Shown piece after piece: positions 25,636 through 38,142 of a stretch of 64,000 nt of DNA. Origin of the DNA: Diadema setosum (taxonomy: Eukaryota; Echinodermata; Echinoidea; Diadematoida; Diadematidae). The stretch is taken from the NCBI GenBank assembly GCA_033980235.1, contig CM067064.1:28521781-28585780 (forward strand), read 5' to 3'. The position numbers and the translations under genes were made by a program. Under the pieces are notes generated by a model, which made no database searches, was not told the origin of the DNA, and saw only the letters and a list, made by a program, of their open reading frames with translations. The stretch's first letter is position 1; each line of letters opens with the position of its first letter.

Positions 25636-28600
25636 CAATGGAAGCTAAGCCTGACAACAACAACAAATCAGGCAAGATATATTAACAGGATTTTACTCCC
25701 TATCTGTTATCAATGTTAACATATCCCTGAGGTAATTGTTTTGTCTCCCCCCCCCCCCCCCCACTTCCACTTTTCGTGGTCTGCTGAGCAATGTCGGAGG
25801 TGCGAGGTGACAGTACTTTTGCCATATTGACGATGGCATGACGCTGTTCTGCCGGCATGGGCCAAGCATGGGAGAAGCATACAATTTCAACGGTTGGAAT
25901 TGTTGGAAGTACTGCGTCTTACTTGGCATGTGAATGGAGCGCACATGATGAGGCTTAGTGGGGGAGAGAAATATATGAAAATTCAATTAGAACCAAGTCG
26001 ATTACTTTACTACGTTAATTATTCTGTGTAGTACAGTTGCCACTTCCAGGCTATACTAGTATTCTAGGAGAGTATTTTGCTGAGCTTTTGTGATACTTTC
26101 AATTAGCAGCAAAGTAACAATATTCTTTGCATGAAGGCCAAATACACTGATGTTTCCCTTTTCAGTAACTAAAGAATGCAGATCTGATAGAAACTGGCTC
26201 TAACAGACTTGTAAAGATTTGTAGAGAACTGTTTAAAGTTTTCAAACAAAAATCACCCATGCTTTCCACATGACTCTTAAAATGACTTGGTGACTCTCGA
26301 ATATGGTTTCATTAAACAAAACCGCAAGTACATGTAGTTCCAAAGGATTTGAAAAATAGCACAGCTGAAATCAAAATGACTCTTCCACAGGTCTTGCCAC
26401 ATGAAGATCGAGGACAAATTTAAAAGCGGACCAGGAAAGAACAGCTGCACAGGTGCGGTTAGCCACTAATAGTGCAATGTTAGCTCCACGGTTAAAGACA
26501 TCATTGTTTGGCCAACAGCTGCATGGGGTGAGGTGGGAAAACCCTCTTGCGCAAGATACCTGCATTTCATTGTACGCCACATTCCCGCCGTCCCTAAAGA
26601 GATGATTAAACAATATCAATCATGTGTATGTCAATACCTTCTCCCTCTACCCCCCCCCCCCTTTCTCTCTCTTACCATTCATAATTCTATATTTCTCTTA
26701 CTATTCACACTTATACATTGAACATTGTACCTGTCATCTAGCCTAATTCATAGTGTATTGGAGTCCAACCACAAGCATGATGAAATGAGTTTGGGGTAAT
26801 TGCTGGGCAGAGTGAGGAAAGGAGATATATATCAAATCCACTCCCGCCAAATCTTTGAACGGCTGAACTTCACACACCAGTGGCTGCACACCGTGACTGG
26901 TCATGGAGTGTTATCAACATATAAACCGCTTGGTCCTGGGGTCTGGACCTCAACAACTGGCGTGCGCGACCTTGCTCTGTGCGGCTGTTTGTTCAGATCG
27001 CACAAAAGAAGCGTATGCGAGACGCTCGACCCCTTCACGTGCAAGAGGGCACTGCAAGAAAGAGAGAGGGGACCAAGAAGCGAAGCAAGGGGGGGGGGGA
27101 TAGAGAGAGAAAGAGAAGGAGCAAGAAAGAAACTGTGATACATATATAACAGGGGGCAATGAACACGGAGAAGAGGAAAGATTTTGATCGAGACAATGCC
27201 TTTAGAATCTCCATGTGGGACCATGTGACTACAAATTTGTATAGTGGTGAAGGGACGGTGCGGGTCTGCGCACATGTGTACAGTACATTGTGCCCCAGCT
27301 CTCCGGGCCACGCCAGCGTGAAGAGATTACACTGCAGACAAATCAATATATTGTTTGCACTGTGAAGAAAAATTGGCGGGCTTGGCTGCACGTCAACTGC
27401 CCCAGACATGAATTCTGTTTGAAGAACGCAACAGAAAAAGACAGAGGGATAGGGAGAGAGAGAGAGAGAGAGGGGACAGTGATGGGGTGATGATATAGAA
27501 TGAGTACCAACGGTACATAAAAATAGAACGTGACTTAGAGAGCAAATATTGATATCACACCTAAGCGAGAGGTAAACCTGATCACACACACATAATGCAA
27601 CAGGCGCATGAATGTGGGTCCTGAAAGTTGAAATATGAATCTTCATGTAGTGTACAGCCAACTTTTTTTTTTGTCTAGTAACTAGTATAGGATATTGAGC
27701 TACTTTTGTACTAGTTCAGTACTAGCCTTGTTTTATTTTGTTTTGTTATGTTATGTTTTTAGGGGTTTTTTCAGCAGCAGGGTAGGAATAGTCCTGATAG
27801 CAGCACATGTGATGCATTCTAGAAATGTACATTTTTATACTTTTACACGTACATAAAAACTAGAAATTCTATTTCCTTTACTTCTGGAGTTCTCAAATTG
27901 CAATAAAATCTGACAATAAATACTTAGTCACAATACAAAGGTATCAACATGGCTGCTTCTAGAAATCCAATCATAAAGGATTATATTTACCATGGATCAC
28001 CTGTCTGAATGTCTTAAAGGAAGAATTAATGTATTCATTGTGATCTACACTGTATGTACTAAGCGAGTCTCCCAACTATAATGCCATTTATACAATGTGT
28101 ATGTGGTTCTTGATAGCCCACTTAAATCTCAAGAATGGCCAATTTTTCCCCAGCTGTGGCTATTAGTGCTCAAACAGTCATTCAATTACCATATTTTTCT
28201 GCTCCAGGCGATGCAATAGCTGGGAACCATTTGATGCAATAGAAAGGAGGGGGGGGGGGTCTGCAATGATGACAAAATTGGACTGGAGGAGCTAAAACAC
28301 CAGGCAAAGAAATAGAGGAGGGAAAAAAAAAGAGGACAAAAAGGGCAAACAAAGTATCTTGCTGTATTGCTTACTTAGTGTATTGTGTGGTTAGGTTCAA
28401 AGTAAATACAGCCCCATTCAATGCTTCATCCGTATTAATTACAGGCAGATGGCCGTTTTGGTCTCCCCAATTTTCTTTATACTATGGAGGTCACATATTA
28501 TCAACAGGGGTGTCAGACTACTCAAGTAATTATCCACTTACCAGTAGCTATGTACATTGTATCCTACTGGAGTTTCTAACAGAGTCCCACCTCTGATATC

Positions 28601-29853
28601 TTTCTTTCTTCCCCCCCCCCTGGTTTTTTTTTTTTTTTAATATATTACAAGGCATATCATGTGCAATGGTCAACCAAATAACCTGTACCATCTCCAATTA
28701 CTTCATGTGTATTTTCCCTACATCTTCCCCTAAAAAAAAATAACCAAATAAAACAAGCAAAAACCTGTAACACTTTTGGAGCAATGACCGAAGATACACT
28801 TATGACTTTAGAAGTACATCGAGTACGTTCTTGCAGAAAACGCTTTTACACTTGCACAACCAGTATGATCACGGCCCAATAAGCTCTAAGCTTCCCATCT
28901 CCCCCTCCCCCACCCCCCTTTTCATGATAGGGTTGTTTATGTTCTCTTCACCCATATTCATACAGTGATAAGAGCAGTTACAAATTGTACATCATTATAC
29001 TAAAATTCACCTTGCCATTTTCAGTTTTAAAAAATTCTGAATCATTCATAGAACATACAACTACAACACATGCTGTAAAAGGTCAAATATGTTTGGATTT
29101 GGAGTAAATATCTTCTACATCAACTTTGACATTATTCTCCATTATGCACGAGCTGACACACATACCGTACATTGTAATTAGAGCTGACTGTAGGCAATGG
29201 AATTTGATATATTTTTAAAACAATCCACACAAGCTCATCACAACCGTCTGTAGGAAACAGCAAAAGTGTATCAACACTAAACGGCCCTGACAACACGGGG
29301 TCACACCGCTGTCTAGCCAGGGTGGTGACCTCACGAAAGCAGAGAAATGGACTACCATGTTCGCACACCATCTGTGGCACATTTGTATTTAACTGGACGA
29401 CAAATGAAAAAACAATGTATGTGTTCACCCCATGGTCCTAGTGTGTGTGCTGGGCATTAGTCACACAGCTAGAGTGGTGCGTAAGAGTCTGATGTTTGGG
29501 ATCGATGGGGGAAAACAAAGGACGAGGACACCAGCCTGACTCACCGCAACCTCCCAGTTACCTCAGTACAAGTACAACACGTCCCTTCCCTAGCCCTTAC
29601 CACCATCTGAATGCACACAGTCCATGCCAGACAGGGGATGTTGTTTTTAGAAAGGGGGGAGGGATGGCAGAGGAGAGAAGTGGGGAGCTGATTCACAATT
29701 CTTTCATGACAAGACCGCATTGTTTCTTCTGGTAATATTGATTGGTTAGTCATGATTGAGCTCTTTGGAATTAGCCTTGGGGTAGACTTCTATTTGCCTT
29801 CATACTACCAAACAAGGTAGAGAAGCCACTACATGTATAATCTGACCACTGGC

Positions 29854-30245
29854 TTAAAGGGTGTGTAAAGTTCTGGTCGAGGTGAGGATTTAGCTTTTAA
29901 CGTTTTGCGAGATATTCAGAAATCACTCTATGAGATGTCAAAGAGCATGCAGTTCTAAGGGGTATCAAAAGTTTATTCGATGAAAATCGGTTTTGAAATG
30001 GCTGAGATATCCAAAAACAAGGTGAAACAAAGAGATCCTAATAAAGTTGTGGCATGTCGCCTTTTATTATTAGCACTTTTTTTGATATCTCAGCCATTTG
30101 AAAACCAATTTTCATCAAATAAACGTTGAATTCTTCTTAAAATTACATGCTCTTTCATATTTCATAAGAGGCTTTTCATTATCTCACTTAGGAATGTTCA
30201 AAACAAGAATCCCCACCTCAACCAGTACTGTACAGTCCCTTTCAA
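29854..30245. mobile_element. TTAAAGGG-bounded MITE, family B copy 2
   Basis: Left end TTAAAGGGTGTGTAAAGTTC, right end GTACTGTACAGTCCCTTTC. The right target site is degenerate (TTTCAA). Its sequence is the reverse complement of the element at 51198-51592 for most of its length. Confidence 0.8.
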
Positions 30246-32277
30246 CTTTGCAACTAAACAAAGGCTAACAAAACAAACTTGATCTGTAAAGAAATACTGT
30301 ACACAATATGGTTTCAGACACAATTACAATGCACACACACAACATGTGTACATGTGTACACTGTAATAATACAATAATGTGTCTCAGCGAAAATTATGAC
30401 AGCAACATACAGGTGTATGCTCTTTAATGCACATCACATGATTTAATATCCAGAGCACAGCTGACCACACCACAGGTTAAAAAAATTAAAAAAAATACCA
30501 GGGTTTTATTTTCCAGTATCATGAGACCAAGAAGAGCTGACCACAAACTTGTGTTATCATTGTCTGCAGTATACTTTCATTTTTTCAACTGCTGATGGAA
30601 AGTTACACTTTATACGTAAAACTCAAGTGAAAACATGAGACATGAAAAATATGAGATTCCCATAGACAATGACACAATGAAATGACAATGCGTATGAGAA
30701 AATGTCTGAAATTCATTTTTCTTCTTGTCTCTCCCATCCTCTCTCCCCCTCTCTCTCCTCACATCTGATATCTCTCAATCTCTCACTTTTGATTCCCACT
30801 TTCTTTCTAACCACTACTGTTCCAAATCCATGCCTTGTTTTTGTTTTGTTTTTCTCCTGCATATCAAAATACTTTCATGGCAACTGAATTAAATGTCGTA
30901 CCTCAAGTCACATGACAGCGCGATGTTGACAGATTTGATGTTTGCTTTCATATGGGGTATGAATATTAGACACTGGAAGTATATTTCTGGGGGGGGGGGG
31001 AAGAGACAGGGCGATAGAAACTTGGACAGTTGTTAATATAATTACTTGCAGGAATCCTCAGACAAACAAAATGATTGACTTTTTAGACATTTGAAGGCAA
31101 TCGGATGTGGGAAGCTGGGACGAACTGAGAGCTGCAGGAAATGAATATCCAGGTGCATTCTCACTCACGTTTGACACGGTTTGGCCCAATGAAATTAAGC
31201 CAGGCTGCGCAAGGCTTTGCACATTACACTATATGGTATTCGTTGGATGAAGGCATGCCATATTTTGAGGAGTGCCATGTACTCTGTATTACACAATGCC
31301 TGCAGCATGGTGATACTAATACACATTGTCACTTGACGTAGCATGTGCATTCACAGGAATAACCTGCATTTCAACACAACATACATAGCACGTGATTAGA
31401 GCAGCAGCGTATTCAACAGCATTGTCTGAGCAGGGCCTCACACTGATTTGCGCTGTAACGACATCGCACAAATTATGACAAAAAACACCACACCGGTAAT
31501 TTTTTAGCTGCCAAATACCGGTAATTTTTTAGCTATCAAAAACCATCTACCAATGCCGAAGATGCTTCCCTACATTCACTTATAAAAATTAAAGAATCAG
31601 AATTGAATTTCAATTCATTTTGGACATTTAACTCAACAAATGATAAAAGTATACATAGATCTATTGCGATATCAAAAGGGCATGCAAATACCTTCAAAAT
31701 ATCCACTACTTTCTTACTATGTACAATTTTTCGCCCAATTTTCCTCAGCAAATCAATGATTGCCTGCTTACTCATTTATGATGTGCTGTACACTAATGTA
31801 CATGTTTTCATTGACTGACAGAGAGTCTTCTGGTTTTTGACAGCTGTCCAACAAATACAGCCAGAAGGTTATGTGCGCACTCTAGATTACCTAGATATTC
31901 TGAAACCTGTCTTACTTGTCATCCAGGTTTATGGGGAAAGAGATACACACACAATTACTGATGAAGGAAGCACACGCCTGAAGAGAAATGCAAACACCCG
32001 ACTTTGGTACGCTCATTTACGAGACATACGTGCCCACGGAGGGGTATCTGCGCGGCTCGCAAATTATCTGGGTTAGAGCTTACACAGGAACACTTTGTGT
32101 TCTCATATCACTGTAAGCCTTAGATAGCAAAAAATTTCACTCGAGAACATGTGTGTGCTGAGACTGCAAGTGGGGATCATATAATTGCCCCACTATGTTT
32201 CATAGAGACAAATATGTACACTTCTCTCCCTCTCTTTCTCGCTCATTCTCCGCGCAAGTCGCTGAATTCACTCCTCA
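30246..32277. other. Unassigned sequence downstream of exon 2
   Basis: No further Lgl-type exon recognised; the expected next block (tyrosine-glycine followed by a proline-glycine-valine-glutamate motif) was looked for on the minus strand and not found. It contains a 25 bp two-copy tandem at 31492-31541 and a poly-G run near 30991. Confidence 0.45.
31492..31541. repeat. 25 bp tandem duplication
   Basis: Two adjacent copies of ACCGGTAATTTTTTAGCTRY followed by CAAA, differing at a few bases. Confidence 0.8.
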
Positions 32278-32299
32278 GGTGTCAAAGTTCAAAGGATAC

Positions 32300-32397
32300 A
32301 TTCTGATGACTCCATTAGACGTTCCGATGGCAAACAGATTCAGTTTGGGATCGTAGGCCAGGGCAGTGGGCTTGCTGGGGAAACCATGTTCCACAGT
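32300..32397 (-). CDS. llgl: Lgl-family polarity protein, second coding exon (first WD40-like strand)
   Basis: Continues the gene whose first exon is at 52201-52106. A strong polypyrimidine tract (cttctcc...ctctctccctgcag on the minus strand) precedes ACT at 32397. The exon reads TVEHGFPSKPTALAYDP then KLNLFAIGTSNGVIR, which is the conserved Lgl/tomosyn start of the beta-propeller: HGFP, P-ALA-DP, then the AIGT strand. Similarity stops at the residue after GVIR. The reading frame then runs PLNFDT to a TGA at 32280-32278. The most likely exon end is AGAAT|gtatcc at 32300, a weak donor, giving a 98 nt exon whose last codon is completed by the next exon (family members read isoleucine/tyrosine/glycine here). 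An alternative is read-through into the stop, giving a 72-residue truncated product. Codon use and GC content stand out clearly from the AT-rich surroundings. The following exon was not found. Confidence 0.78.
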
Positions 32398-35073
32398 CTG
32401 CAGGGAGAGAGGGGGGAATAGGAGAAATACTGGTACAGGATTATCAATGATAGAACATTACACCACAGTGAAGTGCTGTGATAACACAAAGATCGGCGCG
32501 AAGCCAAAGTAATTTTGTGCTTGGCAGCCAGAATTTTGCTTCCTCTTTATTTTCTTTCTGAGAAATCAGGTTTGAATACTTTCAAAGTGTGTTTACATTG
32601 TTATTCTTGGTTTATGATACTCAGAATAAATCATTCTCTTCCACACTCATTAGGATATCATATTAAACATTTTAGATGGCAGCTGTTGATAACAAGGCTC
32701 CACATGACTTTGTAGAAGTGCCAGATTACTTCCGGCCAGTGACGTTAAGACAACACACTGGTCTGGTTTACTGACCAAGAATACATTGCACCTTTTACAG
32801 GCGATGAATCTGACATACTGGAAAGTGAGAATCTACAAATGTGTTTTTGGCTGGCAATTTCACTTGGGGATGAACCATTGGTGCTAGTGACAACAGAAAT
32901 CACACAATAGGGTAGGCAAAGGCTATCCTTGTCAGAATTAGAAAATTTCTGAGGCTACCACTAAGGTAATATCAAAACTAATCTGCCAACTTATCTTAGG
33001 CTAGCAGCTATTAAAGTACATAGTGTAACCAGCCCTGTCGCATTTGAACATACAGAGCTTTCTCATCAGGATCGACAGAAGCAAAAAAGATGAAACACCG
33101 AAGGGGCAAGATTCTCAACCCATAAAATTTTTTGTCGCATTCACACATTTGTCTCCTCATACACAGAATGCTCATGAATGTAATATAGACTTTAACCCTG
33201 TTCAGTTTCTAATGAGTTTTGAGGATCACAACTCATATTGCATTTTATGTCTACACGTACACACATGAACTTAACACTTATAGCAGAAAAACACTCTTTT
33301 CAAAAGAGAAAAACAAGCATATTGCTTCTGAATTGCATCAGTCTCTGTGTGTAAAAACAACATGTAATGTAACATCTAATGACTGCCCATTCCTTATCAT
33401 ACAGTAATACACATTGCGGCATGTCTACTTCAAGGTTCTATTAATAGCGATACTGTTTTCTATGCCGTCCTTCACTCCGTTCCTACATGATGTACCACAT
33501 ACATGTATTTTTATATAATGGGTAGACGTATTTTTAGATCTATTCATTTTCCTGACCATCTTCTAAGTACTGACACAAATGCCTCAAGGTTTTCAGGGAT
33601 TTCTTTCTTCAACAACATACTGGTATCATGGGTCCTGGGAGTTTGAATGACAATGGTTCTGTTTTAGTGTTCTGTGGGATGAATCACATCTAATACAGAC
33701 TACACTGTATCATATACCTTCCCACTGGGCATCTACATTGTATATATAACATAATTGCCTACATATAATGTAGTCACAGGGCAGTAAGAACCAACTAACC
33801 CCGAGCCATTTAATACTCAATGAGTTCCCCCATATGAAACTTCTGGCTTGTAATTAGTACTGGCATTGTTGATGACCAGGAATTATGCTAATTGCAATAA
33901 TGAATCAAACTGAGCAAACACTGTTGTTGTGGAGTAGCCAGCAGCTGCCACCATTGAGAATTAATCAGGGAGTGTGAATATACAAAGTAGGTCTCCTGAT
34001 TAAAATGTTTTCTTGCTGATTCACAGAAGGACCTCACAAACAGAATTGAAGGGAAAGTCCAGTTTGTTTCCATTTAGGTTTACAATGATGTCATTTCTGG
34101 TACACATGTACAAACTGAGGGGGTTTATATCTGCAATTTCTCTTTGCTTTCTCTTTCCAAATACAGGGAATAATTTTCCTGGTATCGCATCGCAATTTGC
34201 TATGCATTTTTACACTACTGCTACACAAACTAACTTTCGTGTAGCAGTGTTATTGCATACATCGAGTTGTACATGTAGAAGTGTACAGGATACCATTTGA
34301 AATATTGTTCATCAGCTGAAATTGCTAATCAAATACTTGTTGGCAAATTATTCCCTGAAATGATCATTTTTTACCTATCATAAATCATTGGAGAGTGATA
34401 CAACATTGACAATGTATATTTTGTCTCATCTGGAATAAGCAAGGACCTACATATTAATGTCTCCCCAAGGCAAATTCCAGGACACTGAAAAGAAATTACA
34501 TGTAGATCTAGAACTTTTTTTTTTTTTTAAACCAATCAGTTATATTTTTAGGGAGGGGTAGAGGGAGGAGGGAATCTGCATCACACATTACAAATCTGTT
34601 TATACACTTAAAATCTATACGAGTTCAACTCTTTAAGAAGCAGCAAACAACAAACAGTACTGCACTCTACGGTCTATTCTGTAGAAACCACAACGTATAT
34701 TCATTCAAAGCACGTAACAATTATGCATTATACCAGAACAAAACTAAATGTGTGAGTGACAAATCCATTGTAATCTTCGCTGAATAAACGAGACTGCACC
34801 CCACTATATAAAACACCAGCCCCCATTTCTCCCATACGCTACATGTAGATACATCAACACTCATACTCCCAAGAATGTGATAAACTGATGACTTGCTTCA
34901 CATGTTGACTCATCAGAGTCAGGCCTAATGCATGTTTATTTCCTTGGGCTCATCATCGCCACTACACAACTTGTATTTCCAGTGAAATTAGAGAAAGGAA
35001 GAAGATGAAAACAGTTGAAGAACATCATGCAGTATGTAGTTTGCTTTGCCAGAAGCATGCTATATTTCACATA

Positions 35074-37959
35074 TTAAAGGACAAGTCCACCTTCATATAC
35101 ATGTGGATAAAGTGCATGCAGCAATATTAGTAGAACACATCAGTTTGAGGAAAATCGGACAATCCATTGAAAAGTTATGAATTTCTGAAGTGTTTGCTCA
35201 ATCACTGCTGGATGAGAAGACTACTACTGCAGCTGATGTAACATGCGTACAACGATATAAGGAAAATAAAAAGAGAATTTCACAAAACTTTACTTTTTGA
35301 ATAAAGTACACATTTCTTTGACTTGTCACTGATGTATGTTATGGTTAATATTATTCCCCCTGCCTTGTGAAAGAGAGAAGTCGAGTGTTCTTTTGTTATA
35401 GATGCGTAAAAAGTGAAAATAAACACTAAACAAAAAGTAAGTTCCCCCTAAAACAAACCTCTGTAATTTATGAGTCGGGAACCTCTGAGGAAATCTGAAT
35501 ACAGGATCATGTAGCTGTATTTCTCGGCTACCTTTCATGTGAAATTCAGTGGATATCACTTAGTCACGCTTGACTGAGCATGACTTATAGTCAAAATGGT
35601 CACTTTTTGAAGTTCACAAGCCCAATTTTGCAACTTTGATTTGGTGATATCGGAACAAATTTCAATTTTCCAGGATAAAAGGCATGCGACGTATAATTTC
35701 TGTGCTTCTTACAGTACCATGTGACTTGTGCACAACATTTCACGGTTGAGTGAACACGGGGTGAAAATTACCAAAAAAGCCGATTTGACATGTTTCTCGT
35801 GGTAATTTCTTTCAATTGAGATTGGATTCGTGTGTTGAACAGTTTTTACACACAATTCACGTAATTTCACGGTTGAATGAGCACATTAAAAACAAAGAAA
35901 AAGCACAATTCAAATTGTGCAGTCAGAGTTGCGATAATTTTGCGCACTGAAATCAACTGTATGATGCTTTTTTATATTGTCCTAATACCCAAACGCATAT
36001 CAGTGACCACCTGACATTTCAGTCACGCTTCAATAAGCACGTGAGGCTGGAAACCCCCTTTTTAACTTACATAATGAAAAATTGGCAGTTTGGCCATAAT
36101 CCCCATGGTAAGTTCATTTGAAGAGGAGGAATTTATGCTTTTGAAAGCTAAACAATGGCTTTGGCATGCAATGTGGTTTATTTTATGGTTGAATGACCAC
36201 ATTATGAAACAATGATTTATCTTATTAAGATCACCCAGCAGGTGTTGCATTGATCTTCTACATTTAAAATCAACTGAAAAACATTTAATTATTGCGTTTA
36301 GGACCGATATAAATGTCTCAGTGATCCTTGGCATTCCTTCAAAATTGTACACGTCAAAGGGTACATGGTGCCGGAAACCCTCCTTATAGTCCATGGCTAC
36401 CTTTGATTAAATATTGAAGTATTCGTGGGGAAATTGGTCTGCCTTTAGTTTGGTGAAATCCCCTTGTTGGAGCAGAGATGAGAAATTATGCAAATTAAAT
36501 CTTTGGGCCTTTGTTCTCGCTACTGAATACTAATTTTGGCATTAAGTTCTTGATCTTTGTAACGTCATGAGGTCATGCATTAATTCAAAGGGAAAATAAA
36601 TGCAATTAATCATTGACATATGGTACCAAAATTCACTTTTGTTCAACATCAATATCCTCCCGTGCTGCACATATGCATGGAGAGTCTGGAGACAGATATT
36701 GATTGTGGTGAGATACATGTAGTGGCCTTTGTTGTTCATGTGGTGTTGATGATTGTGACGGTCATGATAGTTGCTTAAAATGTTGGTTGACTATTATGCG
36801 ATCGTTATGGCAATATAACACAGATTGGGGAGCATCTGCACTCACTTTTTAGGCTCTATCCACTAACACCGCTGAACACGTCTTCAAAACCAACCAAATG
36901 TAAATCTTATGGGAATTTCAGCCACGAAAATGGTTTTGACCTGCACACTTTGCTCATCTTATGTGCTCACTGAAGCATGTCACAATGTCATTTTTTATCG
37001 AAATGTTATGTTTTTAATTGAAATTAGAGTAATTTCCCAACATTTCAACTAAAACATAAAAAAAACAATGAATATTTTTTATTATATAGGGTTTTCCAGC
37101 CCCACATGCTCATTGAAGCGTGACTAAAATGTCAGATGATCACAGTATGCACAGTGGTATTAAACACAAAACAAAAAGCATTAAAACAATTGATTTCAGT
37201 GCACAAAATTATCGCAATTCTTACTGCACAATTTAAATTGTTCTTTTTCTTTGTGTTTAATGTGCTCATTCAACCGTGAAATTACGTGAATTGTGTGTAA
37301 AAACTGTTCAACACACGAATTCAATCTCAATTGAAAGAAATTACCACGAGAAACATGTCAAATCGGCCATTTTGGTAATTTTCACCCCGTGTTCACTCAA
37401 CCGTGAAATTTTGTGCACAAGTCACATGGTACGATAAGAAGCACAGAAATTATACGTTGCATGCCTTTTTATCCTGGAAAATTGAAATTTGTTCCGATAT
37501 CACCAAATCAAAGTTGCAAAATTGGGCTTGTGAACTTCAAAAAGTGACCATTTTGACTTTAAGTCATGCTCAGTCAAGCGTGACTAAGTGATATCCACTG
37601 AATTTCACATGAAAGGTAGCCGAGAAATACAGCTACATGATCCTGTATTCAGATTTCCTCAGAGGTTCCCGATTCATAAATTACAGAGGTTTGTTTTAGG
37701 GGGAACTTACTTTTTGTTTAGTGTTTATGTTAAATTTTCTTTATTCTTTCTTTACAGCTACAATGTATATATCGTTGTACACATGTGACGTCACAAGCAA
37801 TAGTAGTCTTCTCATCCAGCCGTGACTGCGCAGAAACTTCAAAAATTCATAACTTTTGAATGGATTGTCCGATTTTCCTCAAACTCTCACTGATGTATAC
37901 TGCTAATATAGCTGCATTCACTCAACCCACATGTCTACGAAGGTGAACTTGTCCTTTAA
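35074..37959. mobile_element. Large TTAA-bounded fold-back element (2.9 kb)
   Basis: Left end TTAAAGGACAAGTCCACCTT, right end AGGTGAACTTGTCCTTTAA, with TTAA at both outer ends. Left arm about 35074-36065 and right arm about 37085-37959 are reverse complements at high identity, with a roughly 1 kb unpaired centre. The same short frame (beginning MISTEFHMKGSREIQLHDPV) occurs once in each arm, as expected from symmetry, and matches nothing I know. A degenerate motif TCACGNTTNANTGAGCA recurs along the arms. The terminal sequence is shared with the 566 bp element at 18189-18754. No transposase seen. Confidence 0.88.
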
Positions 37960-38070
37960 CACTCTTGACATTGCTTAGACTGGAAGTTTAATATAACAGA
38001 ACACATGGTTATGTACAATGAAGTGGTAAATTTGTGGACAATGTTTTACTTTACTGCCATGGCTTGTAAA

Positions 38071-38142
38071 AGAAACTACACAAGTTATTTTAAGAAAGCC
38101 ATTTTGAGAAACTACACAAGTTATTTTAAGAAAGCCATTTTG
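38071..38142. repeat. 36 bp tandem duplication
   Basis: Two adjacent exact copies of a unit beginning AGAAACTACACAAGTTATTT and ending GCCATTTTG. Confidence 0.9.

Larger units (their letters stand above)
20204..29853. other. Unassigned non-coding sequence
   Basis: No exon supported. It holds a (CA)n array at 22025-22078, a two-copy 20 bp tandem at 24512-24553, poly-C/poly-G runs (25312-25322, 25748-25762, 27090-27098, 28248-28258) and a GC/CpG-richer block at about 26850-27110 that could be regulatory. Confidence 0.45.

Noticed and set aside
26901..27661. 136- and 208-codon frames on the minus strand, the longest in the window
   Set aside because: Composition is driven by GA-rich/CT-rich tracts (SLSLS runs), there is no domain, and the two frames overlap each other in different phases.
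35326..37788. Conserved MISTEFHMKGSREIQ frame present twice
   Set aside because: Present once in each arm of a fold-back element; no splice context or known family, so DNA-level symmetry explains it.
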